From assembly GCA_019914945.1 (NCBI GenBank), contig CM034107.1:930001-994000 (forward strand): a DNA stretch of 64,000 nucleotides, written 5' to 3'. Source of the stretch: Typha latifolia (lineage: Eukaryota > Streptophyta > Magnoliopsida > Poales > Typhaceae). Below are positions 10,747-23,833 of this stretch, piece by piece (within the stretch, counting starts at the first letter, position 1; every line of letters begins with the position of its first letter). The notes below the pieces were generated by a model. The model did no database searches and was not told where the DNA came from. It saw only the letters and a list, made by a program, of their open reading frames with translations. The translations under genes were made by a program, and so were the position numbers.

Positions 10747-13700
10747 TCACGGGCCACGATTGATATCATAGAACTCAATGTTCTTGTACTTCTGAGAAAT
10801 TATTTCTGCCTGAACTTTTCTTGCAGTATCGGTTGCACACCCGACGAGGATTAGCACAGATGTTCCAGCAAAACCTCGAAACGCAGTTAAATGGGTGGTT
10901 TGCTCGATTACAGCTGGGCCAGCAGCCAGCACTGCCAGAAAAGCGGAGCCAAGAACTGATATCCGGCTAAGAACCTAAGAAGCATAAAAAACATAGAGCA
11001 TTTCATCTTTCAAGACAATAAGGAGACGGATGAGAGAAAACCTAGAGCGTGGAACAAGAGTGAGATTAATAAAGGAAGCTACTTACTGTTTTAAGAAAAG
11101 CAGCCGTGCTTTTTCCAGGTCGGACAAGTGGTATTGAAGCACCTTGGCGCTTCAATTGCTCGCTTACATCATCAGGATCCAATTGAAGAAATGTGTAGTA
11201 GTAGTTAAAGAAAGCTATAAGCAATATATTTGTCGGAAGGTATAAAGCACCTGAAAGAAATAATTGGCTGAGAGACAAACTTGGAATAGAGATATTGCAA
11301 CATTAGATGCTATAATTGTAAACTATTATTTGAATGGTCAAAATTATCACCAAACTTACTTTTAACATGTCTCATGTAATACAGAGTTAAGTCTTTTGCT
11401 GAATAGCTGTGATTTCATAAATCAATGAAGAGACAGCAGGGATCATATCGGTTTTAGGAAACATAAACTATTCCATCAGGAGCAAAAGTTGGGCATTAGA
11501 ATTAGCTTCTTATAAGTATTCAAATTCAGCACGAGACATCAAAATAGACATCCATTCTACTGATAAGAATGGGAGTTTCCAACGCAAGAAGATATAACTG
11601 TGAAATATAAAATCCACGAATAAAAAAGCTTGGTTTCTGCTTCTCTAAAAGAGATCCAATAGATTAAAAATTTCAGACAAGTACCTCCTGGGTTTAAAGC
11701 AACTGCAGCACTTTTCAGAGCAGCTACACCAGTGAACCGTGCCAGTGTACCAGGCAAAGCCATTGAAGATGTGGAAAATATGATGGGCATCACCCCAGAA
11801 CTATTAACCTGATTAAAATATATTAGTGAGAATAGTACAATTATTGAACTTGAAGTAAAACATATCCAGATCAAAATTATCTTGAAAAGTTGAGAAATGA
11901 TAGTATGATTATATGAAGTCAGAATAGACTCTTCCGTTTATTAAATAACTGAATTTTTCATTCAATCACCAACTTGATATCTAAAATTGGCTTTGAAGGT
12001 TTATGATCATGTAAGCCAATTGAAATTAATAACCATTTCATCACGGATGCTTTCTACCTTGCATCCAGTAGACATTAAGTTGCAGGCCACCTGAATAGCT
12101 GCAAAAGACCAACAGAACTTATGCTGCAATTTCTAGTTTGTTAAATATGCATGTGTATATAAACCAAAGTCTTATCAAGTCAATCATTATGTGAGTATCC
12201 TTAACATGTACATGCTGACAATCTGCCATTTAGTTTCTTGGTTGCTTATAATTAGAGTATTACCAAAATGATCTGGTATGTGTTTGCAAGCCCCACAAAC
12301 TAGTACAGAATAAAATTACTAAAGTAGATTTCAACTTTCAAGTTTCTGAAAATTGATGCTTGTATGAAGAACTGAGTCATATGGTAAATTTTGGTTATTT
12401 AGCTATCATGATTATGAAGGGTATTACCAATATTATGATAAGAATCAGTTTTGGTAAATAGCTGCACAAATTTTATATGATAAGTCAAAAGTTAGTCATG
12501 TGCAAATGGAAATTTCATTCCGAATAGTCTCTTCAATAATTAAATACCAAATGGAACTTTTCAAGCAAAACTCTTAGACCATACAACTCGCTTGATGCAG
12601 ATCCCTGCAACTAAACAGTCTAAAGTGCATCTCAAAAATAAGTAACAATTCTTCACACTTTGAGTAACATGTGCAAGAAAAGATTACAAACCTTGAAAGG
12701 AAGATAGGCTGATCTTTGGGGGCCTCCACTTCTGCTGCTATATCTTGAAGCATAGTTGAGTGGTATTTTCCTCTCAGCTTCCTGAGATCCTTCATCTGAC
12801 GTTTATTAGCACATTAAAAATTAAAATCCAAGTAATTGTACAAAATAAAGAAGTTCACTTACTTGTACATATACAATTCCAAGAACTAACAGGAAAAATG
12901 AGAACATAATTGTGGCAAGTCCTATGTAATTTCCATCTTGAAATGCTTGTGCAAATGTTCGTCCAAATGAAGCTGGCAAATATGATATAATGCTAGTGAA
13001 TATAAGAAGGGACGTCCCGTTTCCAAGTTTCAGGTCAGATATTCTTTCCCCAATGAAAGTAGTAAATACTGAACCGAGTGTCAACAATGTCACCGAAGAA
13101 AGAACCCATTCTGTGCTGAAGTCACTTACATACGGACGAAGATAAAGTACTTGTCCAATAGCCTGCAATGAAAGCAGAAAGTATCAGGAATCTTCATATA
13201 TCATCAAGAGTACAAGTTATAGCCAAATCCACAGGAGCAACAGGAAAAATAAACATTGGGCAACTAAAATATTTTTATGCAAAATGCGTCACTGAGATGA
13301 CAAAGTTTTAGTGTTTTACCTGGACTATTGCAAAACCTACTGAAGCATAACGTGTATATTGAAGAATTTTCTTTCTGCCTGCTTCTCCCTCTCTCTTCTG
13401 AAGATCTTGCAATTTAGGGTATATCTGAGCAAGAAGCTGAAACACAATTTGTGCATTGATAAACGGAACAATACCAAGCGAGCAGATTCCAAGCCTACCA
13501 ATGCCACCGCCAGAAAATGAATCTAAAGTGCTTAACAGACTATTCTGGTCCAAATTACCAACAAATGCTTCTCTGTTTACTCCACCTAAAGGTACATATA
13601 CTCCAAGTCGAGATAAAGTTAAATATCCCAAGAGCATCAGGAACTTGCCAGGTAGAGGGCCTTTGAAGAAATCGCCAATGTCAATGGAACTATCCTCAAT

Positions 13701-15084
13701 TGCAGCTGCCATAGAAAACATAAATGTCAATTAAATTACTGGAAGTTTTGGATGACAGTTGTTTAATACTTGACTTATAGATGGGTGTTCCCATTAAGCA
13801 TATATTCTCTATCAATTCTCTATGTTTCAAATTCCACAGATCATGATTCTGAGAAGTTTAACAACAGTATTCTTCCAACTTCAAAGCTGGATCCCCTCCC
13901 ACACAGATTGTCATGATAGGAAACAGAATAAAGCAGAATTTTCGCTTGCTACTTTGCCATAATTGTTGAACATTTCGATCTAATTGCAGAACAAAACAGA
14001 CCTGCTACTCCTCGATTAAGTGGAGATTTATCCCTTTTGGAACTTGATGTACTTTCAAATGTTTGAGAGAAGAAATCAAGAACACTCCCTACTGCAGCAT
14101 CAAAACCCGAAGAAGTATCCTTGTTAAGACCCAAAGGATCAAAATCAGAGCCAATGGTTTGTTGATCACATCTGCAAGGGATAAATCAGCCAGGTGGCAA
14201 ACTATGAAATATCAAAACTAAATATTGACATACAAAATTGATCCCAATAATGCCAGCGCAAATAAGAGGGCAAGTGAATTTCTATGTATTCCATACTCTT
14301 TGATGTTGGAAAAGTTAAGATGTAGAAGCCCAAATGTGAAACACCATACGATAGCTACAACATAAGAGTTTGCCAACTAATCACGGGCACTGTAAGATAG
14401 CTACAACAGAATTTAACCACTATTCAAAATTCTTTAAAAAAAAAAATTGCACCCTTATAATCTCCCAATCAAAAAATACATGCTTTAGGTGCCTCTGCAA
14501 ATAACATGCCATTAGTGTATCACAGTACTTCTCATACTCGCCATCATTCCTACCATTTTTCTCATTGCCTTTTTTGTTTTCCCATTATTCTTTCAACCTA
14601 CAAAATTACCTCGAATAGTGCCCCCAGTAAAGTTGCCAAAATCGTTCTTCTAGTTACTCCCTCCCCACCAAATCCAAATTGTCTTTGGTGCCAATGTCAT
14701 TTCCCACATTAAGAAACTTTCATTAGTTCCCCCTCACCTACCACTAGATTCCTGTTCAATATTCTTCGAATACACTCATTACAGCTACCGAAAAGAAATT
14801 TTCGCCCAAATCTCAAGTATTAACGATAGAGAAGAAAACCCAACTGGAAAAAAGGCCAAACAAACGCACCTTCCACTACTGCTACCATTGGAATCAAACT
14901 GGAGGAGAGATTTCCAAGTGGGTCCTCTTCTGAGTCCTCTCTCCACCAAAGAGGAGGCCTTGATGAACCGCCTCAGCGGCCTCGAGGAGGCGGGAAGAGC
15001 TCGAGGACGAGAAGAAGAGAAGGAAGAGCGCGGAAGAAAGCCATGAGAAGAGGAGAGAGGAGGTTCCCGCACAGATAAGAGCAT
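10747..15084 (-). CDS. SCY1: chloroplast SecY translocase subunit
   Basis: Plastid SecY, the channel that inserts or translocates proteins at the thylakoid membrane with cpSecE and cpSecA. Eight exons join in phase: 15084-14870, 14171-14002, 13705-13320, 13162-12863, 12781-12692, 11808-11685, 11250-11087, 10974-10747, giving 558 residues (plant SCY1 about 550). The first ~70 residues are Ser/Arg-rich without acids, typical of a plastid transit peptide (MLLSVREPPLSSSHGFLPRS). The mature part has the SecY plug/TM regions (LDSFSGGGIGRLGICSLGIVPFINAQIVFQLL), the cytosolic loop EAERKIPLNYASRYSSRSGG, and the C-terminus VQAEIISQKYKNIEFYDI. A false acceptor just upstream of exon 5 would shift the frame; CTCAG|GAAGCTGAG restores it. 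All introns are GT-AG. Very confident. Confidence 0.97.
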
Positions 15085-16473
15085 GATGTCGCACACTGCT
15101 CCTCTTCCCCTTCTCTGCTTCAAAAAAAAAATGCTAGGATTGTGTGGTAGGGGATATTGACGAGGATCATCTCATCCGAATGTCCGCATAGAACGTCTTA
15201 TACGACAACGATCACGCACCATTGGAGGAATAGCCATCATCTCATCCTAGCCGTTGGTGAGGGTGATACGTAGAATTAGATAGAATTGGGCGCGAGAAAT
15301 GGATCCGATAAGCCGCTATATAGTTTGATCCGACATAAATCATCCAAACATTATTCAGTTGGAAGCTTTAAAACTTTTAAAATATTATACTACTATTACA
15401 TTCTTCAAAATATCATATTTACTATCAAAATTATTGTGCTCTTTCAAAAATATTATTCCATTAGTTAAATCTAACTAAATCATGATTAAAATGTATTTTA
15501 GATCCAAAAACTATATCTTATTTTATGTGAGATAATAATTTTTAATAAAATTTACATTCTAAACTTCAAAAAGGGAAAAGGCATTTATATGTTTTTATTA
15601 ACTTTAATAATAATCTATTAGGAATATTCTTGAAAACATTAATCATAATGGTAATTCTAAGAAAGCCAAGATTTTAGTGGTAATTTTAATATTTTAAAGA
15701 ATGCAGTGGTAATTATGTAAAAATCTCCAGTTTAACACTCTGCATTCTTTTTATACTTATATTTTCTTAGTAGCACAATCATTAGGCAAGTGGATGAAAA
15801 CTATAAGCTAATTATTCATTTCATTTTCATCAACTAGATTTTTACAAGTTATATAATGTATATGATCTCAGCCATCATGCAAGTATCCAATGGCATGTCT
15901 GTTTCTATTGTGATCACACTGCCTTCATTAATTAAATGCCACAGTTGGAGATAAAGCCACAAGGAAACCACTGAGACTGAACAATGAGCACAGAACCACA
16001 GAGTACCTCTTCCAACTTTAAGATGGACTGAATAAATTAAATACCCAGATAACTGTTACATAGTTTCAGTATATTGAGTGGGAAAACAAGAAGTAAACCC
16101 CTTTGCCTTTTATGCATACCACCTTGGTTCATTCTTCTACTAGTACATAGCTGATTCCAATCTGCACCAAGTAGCAGTAATCTTTGATAACATTAACTTA
16201 AAGAGAACAGCGTTTGTGTAACAGATTGGATCGAAAAAGAAGAAAGAGATGAAAATAAACCTATCATAACTCTAAATGGATTGACTTTCTTATTTCTGTG
16301 GGAGCTGCCGTCCTCCCTCACTGCGAACGAAGCTGAAGAATGAATTCAATATGGATACTTACGAGATATGTAGTCAATATTCTGTCCATGCATATAACTT
16401 TTTTTTCCCATAGAAAGGCAGCTTGTGTGATGCAAACAGAGAACAACTTCCACCTTCCATTCTCCTTCTACCA
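15085..16473. other. spacer between SCY1 promoter and CSLC 3' end
   Basis: About 1.4 kb. The first ~200 bases should include the SCY1 leader and promoter, and the last few hundred should include the CSLC 3' untranslated region (no poly(A) signal assigned). The middle is AT-rich with no recognisable coding content. Confidence 0.5.
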
Positions 16474-18993
16474 TCAACTGATCTGCTCGCCGATCAGATC
16501 AAGACCAACTACAAGGAAGGTCACACCTTGGAATAGGAGGAAGTAGAAGTGAATTCCTTGAGCAGATAAAAGACTGCGGACAGCAGCAGTGAGGAGGAGA
16601 AGAGCGAGAGCCAGCTCCTTCATGTATATTTTATTGGCCTTTTTGACAGGAGTTGCTGCTTCCTGTTGTTCTTTCAACTTACTCAGCTCGACGAGTTCGC
16701 TATCAGAAACCCCTCTAAGGATCTGAGGATGGTTTACAGGCTTCAAGTCCCTCTCTTCTGCTGCCAAAAGATCAGATTCTGATGACCTTCCAGCTTTTTT
16801 AGTAACAATCCATTCATATGAACTCCCCAATTGGAACAGTCCAGAGACCATTGCGTTGAACTTGGTGACTGACATGGTGTTCTCGAAGAGCAGATAAGGG
16901 ACAATAAAGGGGAAAGATTTCGGTGCCGGTAGAATATTGAGAAAGGACATAAGAACAGGCACATAGCAGATAACCCAAAGCGGTAATTCAGCCTCGGGAA
17001 CAAACATAGTAAGAGGCAGTATGACACAAAATAATGTGAAAGAATAAAAGGGAAGGATCAACTTCCTCAAGAGGAAAAAGAGCAGGACTAAATTTGCCTT
17101 CTTCCATATGGATATCTGCATAAATTATTAGTAGGTTCTTCAGTAACATCTATAGCAAGAAAGGAATATCACAAGTATTTATAAAAGATGACAGACCTTA
17201 GAAGTTATGATGGCAGGAAGACATAGACGAAAAAGATGCATTGGGCCGGAATGCCACCGATGTTGCTGTTTCCGGTAAGCTTCGTAAGATTCAGGCAATT
17301 CACAGAGAACCTAGCAGTCACATTCAGAACAAATAATCAAAAACTTCCAGATTTGTGTATCTAACTTATAAATGTTCCCAAGGCTGATGTACCAAGATGT
17401 GTACCTTGACATCATTTAGGAAGATGAACTTCCAACCATTGAGATGGGCGCGAACAGCAATGTCCATGTCCTCCACAGTAGTTCTCTCAAGCCAACCACC
17501 AGAGTCCTCTAATGCTTTGATTCTCCAAACACCAGCAGTTCCGTTAAAACCAAAGAAATTCAGGAAAACTCCATTAACCTGCTGCTCCACTTCAAAGTGA
17601 AAGCATAAATTGATGTACTGAAGACGGGTTAATAGATTTTCATCCTTATTCACAAAACTCCAGCGTGCTTGAACTAGCCCAAGATCAGGATTTCCCTGCA
17701 TCATGAATAATGCATAATTAGTGTAGTGGAAAAATCTCACAGTGCACAATATTTAAGCAGGTTTCTATGAACCTCCATAGGAAAATATTATCACCTTAAA
17801 ATGTGGAATCGTTAGTTTAAGGAAATCAGGGTTTGGTTGGAAATCGGCATCAAATATGACAACAAATTCGTAATCCTTGACATAGTCACAGCTCATGGCA
17901 GATTTAAGATTCCCTGCTTTATAACCAGTTCGAACCAACCGGTGTCGATAGACAATGTTTACACCACGTTGACTCCACTTGGATACCTCTGATTTAATCA
18001 AAAGTTGAATAGTCTCATCATCTGAGTCATCTAACACTTGAATTAGCAAATGATCTTTTGGCCAATCAATCTGGCAGACAGCAGAAATTGATTGCTCGTA
18101 GACCTGAAATACATTCAAACTTTAAGACCTGAAATACATTCTAAGGAACAGCATTCTGAAATAAGATACCAGATAGGACACTTCAAATCTCACGACAAAT
18201 ATAATAACATAAGAGACTAGAGTCATAGTTATGCAGCTTAGTAGCTTACCTCCCTCTCATTGCACATCGGAATCTGGACTAGAACCATAGGGTACTCACT
18301 TGCTGAACCTTCGACATCGTCCGACTTGAAAGGATCACCCTCAATCCTAGGTTTGATCTTCTTGAACTTAATCCAGAAGCATCCTAGGCACAAGACCAGT
18401 CTATCTAGTGACTGTATCATGAAAAGAACGACGCAGAAGTTTGACAAGACCTGAATTGGGTAGGCAATGTAGTCAGCTCTGAAAGAAAGCCATGACAGGT
18501 AGGCAGTGTGCATCCACCCTCGGATCTCTTGAGTCTCTGGAATGTGGAATTTCTCCGGAAAGTGCAGTTCGGGCTTTTGGAAATGCCACCCATTCCAGTA
18601 GGCAATCATCTCAAAAGCAAGTATAGCTAGTGAGAGCAACAAGAATCCTTTCAGGAACCTAAACAGTAGCTTGCCTTTGCCAGACTTATCGCTCTCTGTG
18701 GAAACTTCCCGGTGATGGATCAGCCTCTTCTTGATGGCTCCGAGAAGTGCCCAGAAGCCAGCCCCCATCCAAGCGACGCACCCCACTGCTCGATGCGCCC
18801 GAAGGAGCAAGACCCAAGTGAATTGCTTCGCATTTTTCCCACGGCCCTTGTCCATAGGCTGGAAGGCAGCAATCTCAGGGCCATCAATCTCAACAAGAGA
18901 GTAGTTCGGGTTCTCCATTTTTACAACGACAGGTGTGCCCTTTCTAGTGTCCTTTCCCCACCAATTTGAAAGATCCAGGCTTGGAGGAGCCAT
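16474..18993 (-). CDS. CSLC: cellulose synthase-like C, xyloglucan glucan synthase
   Basis: Golgi GT2 glycosyltransferase that makes the beta-1,4-glucan backbone of xyloglucan. Five exons, all phase 0: 18993-18250, 18103-17795, 17695-17405, 17310-17197, 17115-16474, giving 699 residues, the normal CSLC length. The start [14 protein letters not shown] fits the family, and an upstream in-frame extension has no ATG. Catalytic signatures are present: DDSDD at about residues 273-277, DAD at 333-335, ED in TVEDMD at 426-427, and QQHRW (QxxRW) at 463-467. N-terminal membrane helices lie near residues 65-85 and 115-135, with a C-terminal helix cluster after residue 485. The family-typical motif [16 protein letters not shown] is near residue 23. 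The exact paralogue number cannot be assigned. Confidence 0.96.
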
Positions 18994-19727
18994 TTGAGGC
19001 CTTTCTAAGCTAGGATAAGCCACTCAGAAGCTAAAACCTCGAAATTTCCTCCAAACTTCAACAACCCAGATTATAAAATCAAGGAACCCTCAATCTCCCA
19101 CATCAAAATCAGATCTTTCTACCAGGAACTAATTATTCACTCGAGACTACAACATTGGAGACAAAATGCAGCAAAGGAAGAGCAAGAGAGAGCGAACAAA
19201 ATGACCTTGCACTAGGGTTCTGCTCCCCAAAGACAGCACTTTGAGGAAAGGTATCTGCAGTTGTAAAGCTCCAGAGCATGTGGGCATTATACAATAGCTC
19301 TGGGCAATGAAATCCTCCAACCTTTCTCCACCAACCTCTACAGATCTTACCACGGGATTAATGTGATTCTCTTTCCTTCACCTCCTTTTCCTTTCCCTCC
19401 CTGGGCTGTCCACAGGAAACCAAACAAAATAGCATCCAATCAAATTTCTCACAAGAGAAACAAAATCCTGGAAGCATCAAGAAATGGTTGACGGAGAAGA
19501 CAAAACTGGTGATACTATAACAAACCCACCTGAGGGTTTGCTACCTAACATGGATAAGATCAGATAAATAAACAAAGCAAGAAGGAGCTAAAATTTATTG
19601 GAGAAGCGCTAAAGGATGGAACTTTACGGTGGAATGCAGCCACCTGTGTGATTTCTTTGTGCTTCAGATCCAAGAGGAGAGATGCCAGGGGACACCGCAC
19701 TGTTTTGGAGCTTTGAGCTGCTCCCAA
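18994..19727 (-). promoter_or_regulatory. CSLC 5' leader
   Basis: Interval between the CSLC ATG and its probable TATA box. It contains minor upstream frames without family similarity. A leader of about 700 bases is long and may contain an intron; I did not assign one. Confidence 0.35.
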
Positions 19728-19728
19728 C

Positions 19729-19739
19729 CATATATAAAT

Positions 19740-19740
<1 letters not shown>
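19729..19740 (-). promoter_or_regulatory. TATA box of CSLC gene
   Basis: On the minus strand this reads CATTTATATATG, with a (CT)n tract immediately upstream in the direction of transcription. It is the only clear TATA-like element upstream of the CSLC start and would place the transcript start near 19700. Confidence 0.5.

Positions 19741-19741
<1 letters not shown>

Positions 19742-19775
<34 letters not shown>
19742..19775. repeat. (GA)n microsatellite in CSLC promoter
   Basis: Seventeen AG dinucleotides directly upstream of the probable CSLC TATA box. GA/CT repeats in plant promoters can bind BBR/BPC proteins (established for the family; binding here is inference). Confidence 0.9.
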
Positions 19776-19778
<3 letters not shown>

Positions 19779-21199
19779 CGGTAGGGCCTAACCAAGAAGA
19801 TGAGTACATTATAGAGGTAATTTTATCTTAAGATTGAGTAATTAGTAGTAGTGTACAGTGAAAAGTATGCAAGGGGCCAACCAGCCAATGGCTTAAAATT
19901 CAAGGCTTTTACCAGCAGCAAAGCTAGCAAATGGACAGATGGATACATTGCTATGAGTCAGAACATTCCTTTTTCTTTACTTTAACTTTGCTTCTTCTTC
20001 TTTTTTTTTCTTTTCCTCTTATTAACTACCCTCTTTTCCTTGGAAAGATTTAACAAAGATTTCTACTAAATTTGTGTAACAAAGATAATGATAAATAAAA
20101 GGTTAATTACATCCTAATCCTCTCAATTATCGCAGTCCCTCAAGAAAAAGTGGACAGATACATCCCTAAAATATTTAAAAAATATTTAAATATATCACTA
20201 AGATCTTTGTCTAGATTTCATTACAAATTATGATGAAAATAATTTTAAAATTTTGACCAACTTAATCGATGGACAAAAATACCCTTATTCGCTTTTACAA
20301 TAACTTCTTTAAATATCAAACTTTAAATTAATTATATCCAATTCCATCAAAATTCACTTCTAACCAGTAAAATGAAGAAAAAGTAATAGCATTTTTATCC
20401 ATCTAACTAATTTGTTAATTTTTTAATAAAATTTCTAATGGAGAGAGCTTAATCATCTAATTAGATAACTCACGAGGTGTATATGCCAACTTTTTTATTA
20501 ATAGGGTAAAAAAGATACAAAATTAAATTATAATTAATCGTTGTAAATAAAATCTCTACCATAATTTATGATTTTGTTTATTGACAAGACTTTAAAATAA
20601 AGATCCAGACATTAATAATGGTCCAAGGTGCAAATCAGAACTTGGTCAATAATCTTGACATATGTAACTAAATGATAAATTATTTATAGATGCGAATCCA
20701 ATGCACAATATGCACATGATTCAACTCTTCATCTTTTTTTTCTAATAAATTTGTCTTCCTATTTGATCAAAACTTTTCTTCTTGGAGTATTTGTCTGACT
20801 CCTTCTCAGACGTTGAAAAAGAAATTTTGATTCTTGCAATAAGGTTACAGTGCAGCCATTGATCATCCAAAGAACCTTTCTTTTTCTCTCAAAGTTTATC
20901 CATGGTGTTCTCCTAACACAACTCCACTTACTGAAAGGATTAAATCCACCATTGTGTTTAAGCAAGAGCCCAGCCAATAATTAATTCTGGGTATCTTTGG
21001 GAAACCAAAAAAGTAATAATTTTTCCATCCAATCATGGGAAGAATGATACTATAAATGATAAAGAAGGGGATGTGATTCGCTGGTGGTGTCGCCTAGATT
21101 CTCTCATGGCTAATTTGGGATTTACACCCCAAAAAAATACGTTATTTGTATAAGAGATTAGAAACTTTTTAAAAAAAAAAAAAAAAATTAAAAGAGAGA

Positions 21200-21640
21200 T
21201 GGCATATTCCTCGGCATCTCTTACAAGGGGGCGTGGTGTCAATTACTCGTTGACCAGGGTCGGAAGCAAAACGGAGATGTGGACCTGGTGGTCCCCGCGG
21301 GGGCGCAGCGAATCGGCGATCCTTTGCCGAGGAGGAGGCCACCGACAGAAGGGAACCGCGGCCAGACATGGCCATGAGATGGATGCCTCGGCGTGGCCCG
21401 TGGAGGGGGTGACGTGGCAGTTTATGGGGCCCACGTCTCGTGTATTGAGCTCCGCGACACGTGGCCGGGCACTGTGGCGTAGAGTTCCGTGCGATCTTAG
21501 GATCCAGGAAGCAGCAGCGTGTTGGACTGCTGGATCTTGGGCTTTTTATGCGAAATCCCCGGGTTTGGGAGGACAATTCGCAGAAAAGTCTTGGCCTATT
21601 TTGTAAAGTTGCCACTTTATCGGATCCAATATGACCTATA
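21200..21640. promoter_or_regulatory. GC-rich ACGT-box island, orphan promoter candidate
   Basis: A roughly 400-base GC-rich block inside AT-rich DNA. It carries three ACGT-core elements within about 50 bases: TGACGTGGCA near 21411, CCCACGTCTC near 21430, and GACACGTGGCC (a true G-box core) near 21453. A TATA-like CTATAAATAT lies near 21633 on the plus strand. This architecture resembles ABA- or light-responsive plant promoters. No recognisable gene starts within 2 kb downstream. Its open frames on both strands look like by-products of GC content. Confidence 0.35.
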
Positions 21641-22674
21641 AATATCAAAATTATCCCCTTTTATCTTCCTCTCTTTTTTTTTTTTCAACTATGAGATTTA
21701 AATATAACGAAATCAAATTAGATATTATAAAGGGAGGAAAATGGAATAAAACAATAGAGGTATAAAGAATCCAACTCAAGGAGAAAATTCACAGAGGTGA
21801 AAGCTTTGAAGTTATAGTTTTATTATTGTGCATCTTTCATTATCCTTAACTTGTTGACCAACTATAAATGACAGTTAATTCTCCTTTCATCTTTGTAAAC
21901 GCTAATATTTGGGTTAGATTATGCCACCGACAATAACACAAGCATCTGAAGACCAATCAAATGGTTGAGACAGAGTGGCCATAAGATTGTCTAATTAATC
22001 ACATACCTGGCTTCATTAATTACCACATGGATTTCAATTTTCAAGGGCTCAAGGAAGAAAAACATACTTCACACCTACAGATTTAATGCCCTAGAGATCA
22101 AAGATTGTGATCTAAGATTGGTCAACCTGGAACGAGATTAGTTTACCTTGTTGTTTTCCTCCAATGTGATAGTTAGGGATCACCATTTCTAGATTCCTTC
22201 AAACAAAAGATTTGATAATTATGATCACATGATCTAGCACGCAATTCAATATGAGAATTCTGTTCTTATTCAGCATGCTTTGGATCTAATAGAGAGATAA
22301 AATTTTTAATGTTATTGGATAAAATAGAGAAACCCAATTCCACTGTTTTGTACTTCTTTTATGACCTAATTAGCGGCAAAAGAAATTTCTCCCCTAAGAC
22401 TTAATATCGTAGTTCTAACCGAATGAGAATGTGGTGGTCTTTGGATTAGCAGACAAGCCATGCTGGGTCATCAAGATTCGCCATTCATTGATATATAAAT
22501 CTAGATCCAATTCTAACACCTAGTTTTTTTTTTAAATATATATATATATATATAATTTATTCATCTTCATAAAGTTTAGGCCAAAATAGCTAGCACGATT
22601 ATTAAGGCACCAGAACCCAACTTGTGAAGGGGGCATTACTCATGGGTAGCAAAAATCTCTGACCCAATCAATGT

Positions 22675-22689
22675 GGGGGGGGGGGGGGG
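22675..22689. repeat. G15 homopolymer
   Basis: Fifteen consecutive G residues in non-coding DNA. The length may be unstable or carry sequencing error. Confidence 0.85.
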
Positions 22690-23833
22690 TGCCAATTATG
22701 TCATGAAATGTAGATGAACTTTATTTGATGTTACATTCAAAAAATATTGAATAATGCCACTATGAAAATAATAATAAATAAATTTTTTGGTTCCCCTATA
22801 GAGTACTACTACCTTATAATTGGGGGTATGAAATCAATTTAAATTATTTTTTGTAACTTTTTAATTCCAATTTGTCCCTGGTATTTGTGGTATATACCAA
22901 AAGGGGTACACAAAGTTATGTCTTTAATATTTATTATTTTGTATAAATATATATTATGTCTTAACTTATTTCTAAGATAAATAATAAAATTTGAATCTTA
23001 GACCTACTCAAGCCCACATTATTTATTTAAAAAAATACACCTAGATACATTTAATTTTTAAGATTAATTCATTAAACTATTGTTTATTTTCGCATAAATC
23101 TCCATAGTTTGTTCTGATTCTTTTAACTATGTCTCACTCCTTAGACTAGTTTACAATGTGGATAAAAATACATAAATATTAAGTGATAATTTTGTTCTCA
23201 ATTTATCTCTCTTTTTCTTTCCTCTAACTAAGAATAAAATGATCTAAAAAGTATCAAACAACCGGCTAATAAAGAAGATATTTAGGAGGTTTATGTAAAG
23301 ATGAGCAATATTTTAAGAGGTTTAAATATAATTATTCATAATTTGTATTTAAACTACTCAAGGTTATTGTGCATTCCAAGATTAAGAATTGCCATTGTGT
23401 TTAACTGTAACCCAATTCAACAAGGTTAATTAAGCCCAAGGTGCAGCCTACTCCAATGAGAAGAAAAGCCCATTTACTATATGGGCTTAATGGATTGAGT
23501 TCTACATCTATATTTCTTTATTAGAACAATTTCTATATTTATTTGTTATTAGAATAATTTTTTTTTGTGCAATTATCACCTACATGTTATTTTTATTGCA
23601 GGGAGCCTCTCTCCTTTGTTTGAAAAATAAATTATATTTAACTCCTTTTTTTTTTTTATGACATGAATCATAATAAGAACAAAATAAGTATAAATTTTCC
23701 CATGCAGAAGAAGAAGAAAAGAGATAGATAAAGCTATAAGTTTTGACTCCGAACTATCTCATCTCTTCCTGATCCAAACTCCAAATTGCTCCTAAAATTC
23801 TTTCCATCTCTCTGTCTCTCTTCCCACCGCGCT

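Larger units (their letters stand above)
19776..23833. other. gene-free spacer upstream of GluTRBP
   Basis: Four kilobases between the divergent CSLC and GluTRBP genes. No coding exon could be supported. It is mainly AT-rich, with a GC-rich island at 21200-21610 (separate entry), a G15 homopolymer at 22675-22689 and a short (TA)n tract near 22536-22556. The short open frame at 20759-20977 (-) resembles no family I know. Confidence 0.6.

Noticed and set aside
12782..12795. Alternative upstream acceptor for SCY1 exon 5 (GTCAG|ATGAAGG)
   Set aside because: It would break the reading frame; the acceptor CTCAG|GAAGCTGAG at 12781 restores the conserved EAERKIPLNYASRYSS loop.
20759..20977. 72-codon minus-strand open frame considered as a retrotransposon fragment
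   Set aside because: No reverse transcriptase, integrase or gag motif is visible and no LTR or target duplication was found.
21169..21648. Open frames of 135 and 159 codons on both strands in the GC-rich island
   Set aside because: Both arise from high GC content, have no recognised domain, and the codon pattern is not convincing; treated as a regulatory candidate instead.
22462..22484. Twelve-base match to the miR172/miR172* core (TCATCAAGATTC)
   Set aside because: No complementary arm is present within about 150 bases on either side, so no hairpin precursor can form; the match is probably chance.
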